NCBI GenBank assembly: GCA_964543195.1
Contig: CAZIXF010000019.1
Location: 22,004 to 86,003, forward strand
Direction: 5' to 3'
DNA: 64,000 bases
Source: JAGTVG01 sp964543195
GTDB lineage: Bacteria > Bacteroidota > Bacteroidia > Cytophagales > Cyclobacteriaceae
Positions 8,828-18,874 of this stretch are shown piece by piece. How positions within the stretch are numbered: position 1 is the stretch's first letter; each line of letters begins with the position of its first letter. The notes under the pieces are model-generated. The model made no database searches and was not told the origin of the DNA. It was given only the letters and a program-made list of their open reading frames with translations. Made by a program: the position numbers and the translations under genes.

Positions 8828-9973
8828 TTAAATATTATTTAACGCCTGCTTCAGGTCGTCCAGAAGATCTTCCGGGTCCTCAATGCCTGCACTCAGACGG
8901 ATAAGCGTATCGCTGATCCCGGCCTTTTCACGTTCTTCCCGGGGAATACTGGCATGGGTCATGGTGGCCGGATGGCCGCAAAGGGATTCAACACCACCCA
9001 GGGATTCGGCCAGGGAAAAAATCCTGACGTTTTCGAGAAAGTTTACGGCATCGGTCAAGCGGTTATGCTTTAAGGTGAATGAGATCATACCACCGAAATC
9101 CTTCATCTGATCCTTTGCCACATCATGGTTTTTATGGTTTTTCAGTCCGGGCCAGTACACCCTGTCGACCGCCGGATGATCTGCTAAAAAATCAGCCACC
9201 AGGCCGGCATTGGAACAATGCCGGTGCATTCGTAATTCAAGTGTTTTAATGCCACGAATCACCAGAAAGACATCCTGCGGACCGGGTACGGCACCACTGG
9301 CATTCTGAATGAAATAAAGCCGTTCAGCCAGGTCCTTGTCATTGACCACTATGGCTCCCATCACCACATCCGAATGACCACCCAGGTATTTGGTGGCTGA
9401 ATGCAATGTAATATCAGCACCGAGATCCAGCGGGAGTTGCAGACAGGGTGTAGCGAAGGTATTGTCTACGGCAATCAGAATATCCTTATCTCCAACCTGT
9501 TTATTTATCGAATTAATATCAATGATATTCATCATCGGGTTCGTGGGTGTTTCCAGCCAGATAAGCCGGGTGTTACCGGTAATATGGCCGGCTACTGCCC
9601 CGGGCTCACTCATGTCGATGAATTTAAAGCGGATACCATATTTTGAAAACACTTTGACGAAAAGCCGGTAGGTGCCCCCGTAAAGATCATTGGTCGATAT
9701 AACTTCGTCACCGGGCTTCAGCAGTTTCAATACGGCATCGATAGCCGCCATACCTGAGGCAAAGCATAAGCCGTGCTTACCGTTTTCCAGTGAGGCAATA
9801 TTCTCCTCCAGCACCTTGCGCGTAGGATTTTGTGTCCTGGAATATTCATATCCCTTATGTTTGCCCGGTGATTGCTGTACATAGGTGGAGGTCTGGTAGA
9901 TGGGTGTCATGATCGCCCCCGTAGCTGAATCTGGTTTTATTCCCGCATGAATTACTTTGGTACCGAATTTCAT
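8828..9973 (-). CDS. metB: Cystathionine gamma-synthase/lyase family PLP enzyme
   Basis: A 381-residue Cys/Met-metabolism PLP enzyme of normal length. Landmarks are YEYSRTQNPTR near the N-terminus, the ASGMAAI phosphate-binding segment, NDLYGGTYRLF with the ring-stacking Tyr, and the PLP-binding Lys195 in SATKYLGGHSDV. The GPQDVFLVIRGIKTL segment and the C-terminal LSAGIEDPEDLLDDL are characteristic. The family includes cystathionine gamma-synthase (MetB), cystathionine gamma-lyase and methionine gamma-lyase, which sequence reading alone cannot separate reliably; the gene symbol is the most likely one. It lies 4 bp downstream of the MscS-type channel gene and is probably co-transcribed with it. 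Confidence 0.88.
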   Translation of the reverse strand: MKFGTKVIHAGIKPDSATGAIMTPIYQTSTYVQQSPGKHKGYEYSRTQNPTRKVLEENIASLENGKHGLCFASGMAAIDAVLKLLKPGDEVISTNDLYGGTYRLFVKVFSKYGIRFKFIDMSEPGAVAGHITGNTRLIWLETPTNPMMNIIDINSINKQVGDKDILIAVDNTFATPCLQLPLDLGADITLHSATKYLGGHSDVVMGAIVVNDKDLAERLYFIQNASGAVPGPQDVFLVIRGIKTLELRMHRHCSNAGLVADFLADHPAVDRVYWPGLKNHKNHDVAKDQMKDFGGMISFTLKHNRLTDAVNFLENVRIFSLAESLGGVESLCGHPATMTHASIPREEREKAGISDTLIRLSAGIEDPEDLLDDLKQALNNI

Positions 9974-9977
9974 AGGC

Positions 9978-11663
9978 TTATTTTCTTAATTTCTTTTTCT
10001 TATCCTCAATAAATTCATTCATTTTTTTCTGAAATGCTTTCTGATCCTCCCCATATACGGGAGTCAAGCTTGATTTATCAGGGAAGGTTTCCATATGAAG
10101 GCTTCTGGTGGGGAAGGCAAACCTCACATTCAGCTCTTCAGCCATTTCAACTATACTGATCATGATCTCGTGCCGGTATTGAAGCTCGAGAGCCCAGCTA
10201 GGCGCCTCAAAAAAGATATAAAACATGATGTTCAAAGAGGAATCACCAAAATCATTGAGAAAAATATGATACTTGTCTTTCCTGGTATGAGGATGATTTT
10301 CAACCAGTTTATTGAGGCCCTCAATAAAAACCTCGATCAATCCCGGTGGCGTATCGTATGTGATGGCCACCGTGGTGAAAAATCTTCGATAAACCCTCAA
10401 TCCATGGTTATCGATCATCCGGTCGGCGAGCATGGCATTGGGCACATAGATCAGTGAATTCCTGAAAGTCCTGACCCGTGTGGATCGTAATCCCACTTCT
10501 TCCACCTCCCCGTCAATATCCCCACTGGTGATCCAGTGACCCACCTGGAAAGGCCTGTCGACAAATATCATTAGTGAGCCGAAAAAATTCTTCAGGGTAT
10601 CCTGTGCGGCCAGCGCAAAGGCAAGACCGCCAATGGAGAGCCCGGTCAGGAAAGGAATGATATTCAAATCGAGGTTGATGAGCACATACAATACCCCGAT
10701 AATAATGACAAAAGTTTTGAAGATCTTCCGCAAAAGGGGTACCAGCTGATCATCAAGGGTGGATTCGGTTCGATGGGCCACTTTCAGCATATATATTCCG
10801 AATACATCTACCAGGCGATAAAAGACCACCGTGAGGAAAACCGGCCAAAGAATATCGAGACCGATTATGACATACCGGCCCAGTGTAACGGGCAATTGCA
10901 GCACCGGAACCAGTACCATCAGGATGGGCACTATAACCAGGTAACTGATGGGTTTGGCAATAGGTTTAATCAATGAATGGGCCACTTCCTTGTACCCGTA
11001 CCGGTTCAGCAGCGCTATAATGATTTTTTCAAAAAGAAATGTAAAGAGAATATGGACCACAAAGGATAAAACAATGATGATCAGGATCCCCAGCAGTTGC
11101 CATACATATAAGCCGACAAACTGGGAATCGCCAAAACGGGGCAAAACTTTCAGCAACTGGTCGGTACCCAGCGGGAATACTTCTTCATGCAGATCCATTA
11201 TCCTCGAGATGCTCGATCTGGAAAAGATCCATTTGCCGTCCTGCTTCGACAGGTAAATATCCGGGTATTCACTGGTCAACACATAACGGTGCCTGTTGGA
11301 AGCCGAATCAAGATAATCCGGTTTATTGGGTATTTCATCAATATTCAAGTATATGCCCTGTCCGTCTAATATCTGCTTTAGTTTTATAGCGGCTTCCCTG
11401 GCCTGGTTCAGACTTACTCCTTCCTGCAGGAAGGGCTGAGCGGCAATTTCCGGTTTATAGTTATTGTCCTGGAGATAACTCAGATGCGTATACACAGCCT
11501 GGTAGGGGCTGTTTAATGAAACATCCAGTGTGTCATATTCCTGCGCCCTGGCGGGAACAAAACAAAGGAAAAGCAATAATAAGGAAAGCATACCGGATAT
11601 GATCCACCTTGTGTTGCTCCTTTTATCTTCTGTAAAAGGAAGAGATCGTAAATTGATTTCCAT
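9978..11663 (-). CDS. Mechanosensitive ion channel (MscS family)
   Basis: A 561-residue channel that opens under membrane tension after hypo-osmotic shock. It has a cleavable-looking signal (ending FVPARA-Q), an extra extracytoplasmic domain of about 140 residues, and several membrane helices between about 180 and 350. The MscS pore helix follows, with its Gly/Ala pattern (LTGLSIGGLAFALAAQDTLKNFFGS), and then the beta domain beginning FQVGHWI. The annotated ATG at 11663 overlaps the end of the upstream gene by 41 bp. An in-frame ATG at 11591 would avoid the overlap but gives a signal without positive charges, so the longer start is kept with some doubt. The next gene on the strand is metB, 4 bp away. 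Confidence 0.9.
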   Translation of the reverse strand: MEINLRSLPFTEDKRSNTRWIISGMLSLLLLFLCFVPARAQEYDTLDVSLNSPYQAVYTHLSYLQDNNYKPEIAAQPFLQEGVSLNQAREAAIKLKQILDGQGIYLNIDEIPNKPDYLDSASNRHRYVLTSEYPDIYLSKQDGKWIFSRSSISRIMDLHEEVFPLGTDQLLKVLPRFGDSQFVGLYVWQLLGILIIIVLSFVVHILFTFLFEKIIIALLNRYGYKEVAHSLIKPIAKPISYLVIVPILMVLVPVLQLPVTLGRYVIIGLDILWPVFLTVVFYRLVDVFGIYMLKVAHRTESTLDDQLVPLLRKIFKTFVIIIGVLYVLINLDLNIIPFLTGLSIGGLAFALAAQDTLKNFFGSLMIFVDRPFQVGHWITSGDIDGEVEEVGLRSTRVRTFRNSLIYVPNAMLADRMIDNHGLRVYRRFFTTVAITYDTPPGLIEVFIEGLNKLVENHPHTRKDKYHIFLNDFGDSSLNIMFYIFFEAPSWALELQYRHEIMISIVEMAEELNVRFAFPTRSLHMETFPDKSSLTPVYGEDQKAFQKKMNEFIEDKKKKLRK

Positions 11664-14379
11664 AACAGGTATATAGTTTATAATTATTATTCACCTCGGA
11701 ATAGATCAGGCCGATTTCAAATCCGCTTTCAACAGGTTGCTGATTAATAAGATTCCCGTTACCATCATACAAATAAGTGAATCCCTGTTGTTTATCAGTA
11801 AGCGCAAAAATTTGATTGCCTGCACTGAAATTATAATATTGAACTGAAAGATGGTCCGAAAACAGGAGTTCTTCTTCAAAAATCTCTTTTCCATCCGGTG
11901 TTATTATGCTGAAATTATTAAAATCCTGCCTGGTGATCACATAAGTTTTACCCAATACATCGGGGATTATCTCAAAATAACTCTCCTTTCCCGGCCGGTA
12001 GAGTTGATTCCTGCTTACGATCTCCCCTTTGAGATTGATTTTATTTATTTCACCTGTTTGCAGAATCGTATGGATCATGGATTTTTCAAAACCGTTCCCT
12101 TTTTGAACGAAAACCGGTCCTTTTATCTGAAATTCAAAATTCACAGGAAAACCCTCATATGGATTTCCTCTTCGATGAAACATATTGACCATTCCATTTT
12201 CTTCAATAGCGACCATGCAATCCCTTCCGTTTATCCGGATATGGAAAGGCACAGTAGAAAGTGAGCCGGAAAGCTCCTTGGGGTCCCACCCTTCCAGCAA
12301 CACACCATATTTATCGAAGAGATATAATCGACCATCGGTATCTGCAATCAGATAACGGTATCGTTTACTGTTATCATAATCGATCACGTTGACCCACTCC
12401 ACTTCGATTGGCTCTTCAAAATAAACAGGAAAATCGGTAATATACTCACCATTCCGGTCGATAATATACAGACCCTGGCGCGTAGCGAAAAAATACTGCA
12501 ACTTTTTATTATTATAAAAATCAACCTGATACAGTTCTCCCCTGATGCGTTCACCAACAGAATCCTGCCATAAAATATTACCCTCCGACCCTATCAGGTA
12601 AAGATAATCTGCAGAATCCTGCACCACCGTTTCCAATGACCGGTCAAGATGACTTCTTACCACAAAAGGCCTGGTAACAACAGGATGATCAGTAACAGCC
12701 ATCTGTTCGATGAGAAAGGACGCTGGAGTTTGAATAGTTGAAGTCCGGGGCCTGTGCTGCAGGGCTGCGCTTGTATAAAAATTATCATTGATATTGCTGA
12801 ACTGAAATGAAATATAATCGAAATGCTTGAACTGATGATCATACTGGTTGAAAAATTCTTTCCAGGTATCGTTCAGCCGGCTGTAGAATGTATTCCAGGC
12901 GTGATTGAAATTAACAAAATAACTCAGATTTGCTTTCCTCTGAATATTTTCAAAGTACTGGACAAAGTTCAATGATTTACCCCAGGTATTATCATTTTCT
13001 ATATCATTTAACAACATTTTAATCACATCAAATGAATTACCGATAACGATCAGGTCTTTAACGGGAGCATAATACGAACTTTCGAAACCGGAAAATTCTT
13101 CACCCATGATGGTGGCCGGAAATTCTTCAATATTCAGTCTTTTAATGGTGATCCCTGAATAATTCTCATAGAGCAAGGTATCGTTGTTTTGATGATTCAC
13201 ATGGAGCGTAAGCTCATCGAGGACATTCAATCCCTCATTCATCTTGTCAGCTTTTATCAATATCAGCTTATCAGGTTCATCGATGTTGATCGACTGTAAA
13301 GTAGCTACTCCGATTTCGTTTCCAACCCATAGATAGAAATCTTTTTCATATGTGTTATTTTCCTGGAAAAAATTGATCTTGTTCCTCAGGTTTTCCGGAT
13401 GATGCACTTCCCAGTATCGGTCAACGGCCTGTCGCCAGCTTATAAAGTCATCAAAAGTAAAATTGAGATACGAGGCGGTCATGGAAGGAAGATATTCCAC
13501 CGTTTCTATTGACTGCGGATCCTGATCATAAAAAGTAGACAGATAATACCTGTCCCCACCGGCTGGTTGAAGAACCGAACCATTCAGAAATATCCGGTTC
13601 CCTTCAAAAGACAGGTCGTAGTACATGGCCTTTGCCAGGTGATGGATAATGTTACTGTTTTCATTCATTTCCACCGGCCTGATATAATTACGGATAAGGT
13701 CCGGTATTTTAGTCATATCGATGTATAGATTCCCCTGATCCGTTTCAATAGGTTTGGCCTGGAATATTTCTGCCATTTCCGTCCTGAAATTTTTTTTAAA
13801 ATCCCTGCTGATATTCCGGATCACATCATCGACCAGAAAGGGTGTGGAACTACCAATAAAAAACTCCTTGTATTCCAGAAAAGTAAATGCTGTTCCTTCA
13901 TGGGAGATCATTTCATGTATATTGAAATCTTCGTAATTCCTGATTTGGTGATCCAGACCGGGTTGGTTATTATAATGATCGGTAATGGTATTTATAATAC
14001 GTTTCTTTTCACCGGTATTTATGGTTACATACAGGATGGCATCCAGGGCTGTATTCGATATTTTATGTATGGAGATCAGAAGGTTTTCATCTCTCAATAA
14101 CCGTTCAATTTCCCCCTTGCCACCGGTAACACTGTCAAGCTCGATAAGTTTTTCATTGACGCTGTTGAATTCGGGTATACTAGACAGGTTCTCCCAGACC
14201 GGCAGGGTGAGAAATTCATTCCAGACCTTCACCGGGATATCGGTTTCGTAGACAGCCAGGGCATTGCCGGGAACCAGTTCCCACACATCAGTTTCCTGCT
14301 TATCAAAATAATGCTGCAAATAAAAATAACCCGCCGTAACAAGGGCTGCGATAAAAAATATAATAAATGCTTTTTTCAA
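11623..14379 (-). CDS. Large envelope protein with N-terminal anchor (DUF3352-like)
   Basis: A 918-residue protein with one N-terminal membrane segment (about residues 4-21, MKKAFIIFFIAALVTAG). The first half, with VWELVPGNALAVYET after the anchor, resembles DUF3352-type proteins of Bacteroidota. The second half (from about 560) has repeated strand-turn-strand units such as GSEGNILWQD, DRNGEYITDFPVYF, DKYGVLLEGWD and GNGNLINQQ, suggesting a beta-propeller. The start codon is TTG at 14379; no in-frame ATG lies upstream and MKKA is a convincing N-terminus. It overlaps the downstream MscS gene by 41 bp, which argues for one transcript. The function is unknown; an envelope role coupled to the channel is only a guess. 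Confidence 0.75.
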   Translation of the reverse strand: MKKAFIIFFIAALVTAGYFYLQHYFDKQETDVWELVPGNALAVYETDIPVKVWNEFLTLPVWENLSSIPEFNSVNEKLIELDSVTGGKGEIERLLRDENLLISIHKISNTALDAILYVTINTGEKKRIINTITDHYNNQPGLDHQIRNYEDFNIHEMISHEGTAFTFLEYKEFFIGSSTPFLVDDVIRNISRDFKKNFRTEMAEIFQAKPIETDQGNLYIDMTKIPDLIRNYIRPVEMNENSNIIHHLAKAMYYDLSFEGNRIFLNGSVLQPAGGDRYYLSTFYDQDPQSIETVEYLPSMTASYLNFTFDDFISWRQAVDRYWEVHHPENLRNKINFFQENNTYEKDFYLWVGNEIGVATLQSINIDEPDKLILIKADKMNEGLNVLDELTLHVNHQNNDTLLYENYSGITIKRLNIEEFPATIMGEEFSGFESSYYAPVKDLIVIGNSFDVIKMLLNDIENDNTWGKSLNFVQYFENIQRKANLSYFVNFNHAWNTFYSRLNDTWKEFFNQYDHQFKHFDYISFQFSNINDNFYTSAALQHRPRTSTIQTPASFLIEQMAVTDHPVVTRPFVVRSHLDRSLETVVQDSADYLYLIGSEGNILWQDSVGERIRGELYQVDFYNNKKLQYFFATRQGLYIIDRNGEYITDFPVYFEEPIEVEWVNVIDYDNSKRYRYLIADTDGRLYLFDKYGVLLEGWDPKELSGSLSTVPFHIRINGRDCMVAIEENGMVNMFHRRGNPYEGFPVNFEFQIKGPVFVQKGNGFEKSMIHTILQTGEINKINLKGEIVSRNQLYRPGKESYFEIIPDVLGKTYVITRQDFNNFSIITPDGKEIFEEELLFSDHLSVQYYNFSAGNQIFALTDKQQGFTYLYDGNGNLINQQPVESGFEIGLIYSEVNNNYKLYTCYGNQFTISSFYRR

Positions 14380-14524
14380 TTTAATTTTTTTTCTGATTAC
14401 AGAACTAACGAATTTATGGCTGTAAAATTAAAAAAATGATCAGCCGTTCATTATTCTTTTCCCGGTAAATTTTATAATCCTTTTATAATTGATAAATTTC
14501 ATGATTATTCCTTTAACGTAGCCA

Positions 14525-15358
14525 ATGATCGAAAAAGAATTTTATATCGAAAGTGGGGATGGTACCAATCTGTATGGTAAGGCCTGGCAGCCTAAAAAAG
14601 ATATCAGGGCCGTGCTCGCCATTCTTCACGGGTTGAGTGATCATATACACCGATACGAAAACCTGGCTTCATTTTTTGTTGATCAAAGCATGGCAGTTAT
14701 AGGAATTGACCAGCACGGTCATGGCAAATCCCCCGGAAGAAGAGGACATATCAACGGGATTGAACTGGCGAGGCAAAACGTACATGCCCTTCTTATTGAA
14801 GCCAGAAAGAGATATACAGACCACCCCCTGTTTCTCTTCGGTCACAGCATGGGAGGAACCCTGGGCTTTAGTTATGCCCTCACGCATCGGTCCAGGGAAA
14901 TCAGGGGACTTGTTATTTCATCTCCATGGCTTAAACTGGCCTTCGAACCCCCAAAATGGAAGACCCTGCTTGCTGCTGTTTTGGGACGGATCCTTCCGTT
15001 CGTCACACTGCCCATCGACATCGATCCCATGGAATTGACCCATGACCCACATAAAGGCAGAGAATACCTGGACGATCCCTTAAATCATGGTAAAATTTCA
15101 GCCAGGCTCTTTAACAGCATTAGAAAAGATAGCGCCTTTGCCATGGAAAATGCGTATCGTATCACCTATCCTGTTTTATTGATGCATGGAAAGGAAGACC
15201 GGATCACTTCATGGGAAGCTACCGCCCGGATGGCAGCAAGTTCCGGTAATATGATAACCCTTAAACTATGGAATGATTTGAGGCACGAACTGCACAACGA
15301 AAAAGACAGATTAGACGTATGTACATACATGTTGGACTGGATGATTAAAAGGTTATAG
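14525..15358 (+). CDS. Alpha/beta hydrolase, monoacylglycerol-lipase-like
   Basis: A 277-residue serine hydrolase of the Hydrolase_4 (serine aminopeptidase S33-like) group, typical of monoacylglycerol lipases and lysophospholipases. The oxyanion segment LHGLSDH is at about residue 35. The family hallmark IDQHGHGKSPGRRGH follows, and the nucleophile elbow GHSMGG has Ser108. Asp in LLMHGKEDRIT and His in LRHELHNE complete the triad. There is no signal peptide, so it is probably cytosolic and active on monoglycerides or lysolipids. The stop is only 4 bp from the start of the L-serine dehydratase gene, indicating a shared transcript. Confidence 0.88.
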   Translation: MIEKEFYIESGDGTNLYGKAWQPKKDIRAVLAILHGLSDHIHRYENLASFFVDQSMAVIGIDQHGHGKSPGRRGHINGIELARQNVHALLIEARKRYTDHPLFLFGHSMGGTLGFSYALTHRSREIRGLVISSPWLKLAFEPPKWKTLLAAVLGRILPFVTLPIDIDPMELTHDPHKGREYLDDPLNHGKISARLFNSIRKDSAFAMENAYRITYPVLLMHGKEDRITSWEATARMAASSGNMITLKLWNDLRHELHNEKDRLDVCTYMLDWMIKRL

Positions 15359-15362
15359 ATCA

Positions 15363-16796
15363 ATGATCAATACGGGTGAGCGAATCAGTGTTTTTGACAT
15401 GTTCAAAACAGGCATAGGCCCATCAAGTTCTCATACGATGGGTCCCTGGAAGGCTGCCCTCAGTTTCCTGAAAAAAATCGATTCCCGTAATCTTCTTCAC
15501 GATATAACCGGATTAAATGTCGTTTTATTTGGTTCGCTCGCCAAAACCGGCAAAGGTCATGGTACAGACAGAGCCATTATTTTAGGGCTGCTTGGAGAAA
15601 AGCCGGACAAGATCGATCCGGAATCGATCCAGCCTATAATCAATGAGGTAAGGGAAAATAAAAAACTTAAACTAAAGGGAAGATCTCCGATTGACTTCGA
15701 TCCTGCTTCCAATATATTGTTCAACAAAGATGTTTTTCTGACCTTTCATCCAAACGGCATAACCTTTGAAGCGGTTTTGGCCGGGGATAACCGGATCTCG
15801 GAGACCTATTATTCAGTAGGGGGCGGATTTGTTGTCAAAGATGTGTATCCCCACAAACGTAAGAAAGAATATCAATTTCCCTATCCTGTTGACAATTCAT
15901 CCGATTTGCTGAGATGGACAAAAGAAACCGGTCTTTCCATATCCGAAGTGGTCTATTTGAATGAACTGTCAATTACCCAGGCTGCTAAAGTTCAAAAGAA
16001 CCTGGATAATATATGGAAGGTAATGGTCGAAGGAGTGTACCGCGGATGTCATAACAGGGGAATGTTGCCGGGAGGCCTTCAGGTAAAACGACGGGCCCCG
16101 GAGTTAAATATGAAATTATTGCCCGGGGATAATTCAACCACACCGGACCAATGGATCGAGCTTATCCGGTCAAAAGAGTGGGGATTCAGGGAGATACTCA
16201 AATGGGTCAGTTGTTTTGCACTTGCCGTGAATGAAGAGAATGCGGCTTTTGGGAGGATCGTCACGGCACCCACCAATGGAGCTGCGGGAGTAATTCCTGC
16301 GGTTATTATGTATATGATCTGTTTTACAGACAAAAGGAATGAGCATGAGATCCGTAAATTTTTACTTACCGCCAGTGAGATCGGTTCCATTTTTAAAAAG
16401 GGAAGTACCATATCAGCGGCTATGGGAGGATGTCAGGCTGAGATCGGTGTATCTTCCGCCATGGCCGCGGCGGCATTGGCTGAATGTCTGGGTGAGGAAC
16501 CTTCCAGGGCTATTATGGCTGCTGAAATTGCCATGGAACACCATCTTGGACTTACCTGTGACCCGGTGGGAGGTCTTGTTCAGATACCTTGTATCGAAAG
16601 GAACTCCATGGGCGCCGTTAAAGCCATTACGGCCAGTCAGCTGGCCAGTGAAACCGACCCCAAATCGGCAAAAGTCACCCTCGATAATGTGATCAAAACC
16701 ATGTGGGACACAGCCCAGGACATGAATTCAAAATACAAGGAGACTTCAGACGGTGGCCTGGCCATCAATATTCCGGTTAACATTACTGAATGTTAA
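15363..16796 (+). CDS. sdaA: L-serine ammonia-lyase, iron-sulfur type (single chain)
   Basis: A 477-residue enzyme that deaminates L-serine to pyruvate with a [4Fe-4S] cluster. The N-terminal beta domain has the GPSSSHTMGPWKAA substrate-loop motif. The C-terminal alpha domain has CHNRGMLPGGL, APTNGAAGVIPAV, GGCQAEIGVSSAMAAAAL and LTCDPVGGLVQIPCIERN, which contain the cluster cysteines. The single-chain, beta-then-alpha arrangement is the usual type 2 form. It follows the alpha/beta hydrolase by 4 bp. The supply of pyruvate fits an organism that ferments or respires amino acids, but nothing in the sequence shows its regulation. Confidence 0.95.
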   Translation: MINTGERISVFDMFKTGIGPSSSHTMGPWKAALSFLKKIDSRNLLHDITGLNVVLFGSLAKTGKGHGTDRAIILGLLGEKPDKIDPESIQPIINEVRENKKLKLKGRSPIDFDPASNILFNKDVFLTFHPNGITFEAVLAGDNRISETYYSVGGGFVVKDVYPHKRKKEYQFPYPVDNSSDLLRWTKETGLSISEVVYLNELSITQAAKVQKNLDNIWKVMVEGVYRGCHNRGMLPGGLQVKRRAPELNMKLLPGDNSTTPDQWIELIRSKEWGFREILKWVSCFALAVNEENAAFGRIVTAPTNGAAGVIPAVIMYMICFTDKRNEHEIRKFLLTASEIGSIFKKGSTISAAMGGCQAEIGVSSAMAAAALAECLGEEPSRAIMAAEIAMEHHLGLTCDPVGGLVQIPCIERNSMGAVKAITASQLASETDPKSAKVTLDNVIKTMWDTAQDMNSKYKETSDGGLAINIPVNITEC

Positions 16797-16936
16797 CTTT
16801 TTAAACGGGATAATCACCATGAAACGGGATAATTACCCGCAAAAGGCGCTCACCGCATGAGGGTTAGGTTATTTTTAAATATATTCGCATCTTACAATAC
16901 CAGATCTGACAATTTTAAACCACCATACAGTATCAA

Positions 16937-18832
16937 ATGCTTTTTGTATATAATCGTGTTTTACCGGCAATAAGCAAATTTCCGTTTTACCTGATCCTGT
17001 TCCTGATCGCTGGCAATGTAAAGGGTCAGGAAGATACTACAACCACAATCAGTCTGGAGGAATTAACCATACATGGATACCGGATCAATACGTTATTCAG
17101 GGAATCATCAAGAAATATATCCGTCATTACGAAAAAAGAAATCCAACATCTGCCGGCTCAAAGTCTTCCGGAATTGCTGTTGTATGTTCCCGGGATTGAT
17201 ATCCGGCAACGGGGGCCTGTGGGAGTACAGGCGGATATCGGTATACGGGGCGGCACATTCGAGCAGTCTCTCGTGCTTATCAATGGTATCAAACTTTCCG
17301 ATCCACAGACAGGGCACCATTCGCTTAACGTTCCTGTAAATTTAAAAAATGTACATCAGGTTGAAATATTAAAAGGACCTGGAGCGCGGATCTATGGTCA
17401 GAACGCCTTCTCCGGGGCGGTAAATTTCATAACCCGGGTGCCCGACAGGCGATATGCCGGGTTGCGCATATTTGGCGGTGAGCATGGTTTGTTCGGGGGA
17501 CTTGCAGAAGTATCTCTGCCGGGAGCGTACGGACAGTATATCAGTATTTCAAGAGATGTATCCGATGGATACAGGCATAATACCGATTTTACCATTGACA
17601 ACCTGTTTTATCAATCAGAATGGGACATAATGGGCGGTAAAATGGAATTTATAGGAGGGCTTACCAACAGGCAATTCGGGGCCAACGGATTTTACGCCAG
17701 CCCCGATTATACCGAACAATATGAAGAGGTACGCACTTCGCTGATGAGCCTTGGATTTAAAAAAAAGGTGGGCACTTTGACCATACATCCCAGGATATAC
17801 TGGCGCAGGAACCGGGACAACTATTTTTTCGTCAGAAACCAGCCTGAAATTTACCGGAACCTTCATTACACTAACGTAGGAGCCCTGGAAACCAATATTG
17901 CATGGGAGAATCCCGTTGGAAAAACAGGCATCGGTCTTGAATTCAGAAACGAGTCGATCAATGGGGAGTGGGTCAGAAATGGAGAACAATCAAGAAGCAA
18001 TCTCGATGGGTATTCCCGCAAAAATTTCGGGATGTTCATGGAACACCGGTTAACCGTGGGAAAGTTTGACCTCACACCTGGCCTATATATAAATTATTAT
18101 TCCGATTTTGACTGGAATGCTTTTCCCGGCATAGATATCGGGTATTCCTTATCCGATGAAATAAGGATATACGGTAATGCAGGCATTTCATACAGGATCC
18201 CCACTTTTTACGACCAATATTATCAAAGTCCGGTTGAAAGGGGTAACCCGGATCTCGATCCGGAAAAATCTGCTTTTTATGAAGTGGGAAGCCGGTATCT
18301 GAACGGTTTTATGAATGTGGAAATGAACCTCTTTCATCAGGATGCCCGCAAACTCATAGACTGGGTAGAAACACCGGTAAATGACAGCACAACCATCTGG
18401 CAAGCTTCCAATTTTTCCAATATCGACAGAAATGGCATTGAAATTGCATCGAAATTTTACATGGATAAGATATTTTATGATTCTCCATGGATAAAAAACC
18501 TTTTTTTAAGTTATAATTTCATAAATTCTGATCTTCAAAATGAGGATCGTGTATCGAGATACGTACTTGAAAATCTCAGGCATCAGATCATATCCGGACT
18601 GGACCACCGGGTTGTCTGGGATATCTATCATAATTTCAGAATACGATATAACGAAAGAGAACAAGAAAATGAATACTGGTTGTTCGATTCAAAAATATAC
18701 TGGAACAGTCAACAGGGACATATCGTTTTTGTCGAGGTTACTAATCTGTTCGATACACAATATACGGAGGTATTAACGCCCATGCCTGGAAGATGGTTCC
18801 GGGCGGGTCTGGAATATAATTTTGAATTTTAA
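16937..18832 (+). CDS. TonB-dependent receptor (small, BtuB-like)
   Basis: A 631-residue outer-membrane receptor. A signal peptide ends near AGNVKG-QED. The plug domain includes SVITKKEIQHLPAQSLPELL, the VPGIDIRQRGP segment, DIGIRGGTFEQSLVLINGIK and VEILKGPGARIYGQNAFSGAVN, all classic plug landmarks. A beta-barrel rich in aromatic-ended strands follows, and the C-terminus ends in aromatic Phe. There is no N-terminal carboxypeptidase-like domain and no SusD partner, so it is more like the cobalamin/siderophore group than the SusC group. The substrate is not known, and no riboswitch was recognised in the 140-bp leader. Confidence 0.9.
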   Translation: MLFVYNRVLPAISKFPFYLILFLIAGNVKGQEDTTTTISLEELTIHGYRINTLFRESSRNISVITKKEIQHLPAQSLPELLLYVPGIDIRQRGPVGVQADIGIRGGTFEQSLVLINGIKLSDPQTGHHSLNVPVNLKNVHQVEILKGPGARIYGQNAFSGAVNFITRVPDRRYAGLRIFGGEHGLFGGLAEVSLPGAYGQYISISRDVSDGYRHNTDFTIDNLFYQSEWDIMGGKMEFIGGLTNRQFGANGFYASPDYTEQYEEVRTSLMSLGFKKKVGTLTIHPRIYWRRNRDNYFFVRNQPEIYRNLHYTNVGALETNIAWENPVGKTGIGLEFRNESINGEWVRNGEQSRSNLDGYSRKNFGMFMEHRLTVGKFDLTPGLYINYYSDFDWNAFPGIDIGYSLSDEIRIYGNAGISYRIPTFYDQYYQSPVERGNPDLDPEKSAFYEVGSRYLNGFMNVEMNLFHQDARKLIDWVETPVNDSTTIWQASNFSNIDRNGIEIASKFYMDKIFYDSPWIKNLFLSYNFINSDLQNEDRVSRYVLENLRHQIISGLDHRVVWDIYHNFRIRYNEREQENEYWLFDSKIYWNSQQGHIVFVEVTNLFDTQYTEVLTPMPGRWFRAGLEYNFEF

Positions 18833-18874
18833 ATACTGGTAACTGTAAACATTGATCATTAAACAATTTTAGTC

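Noticed and set aside
16797..16936. Cobalamin riboswitch before the TonB receptor
   Set aside because: The 140-bp leader has no B12-box-like conserved elements, only a small CGGG-TAATTA-CCCG hairpin.
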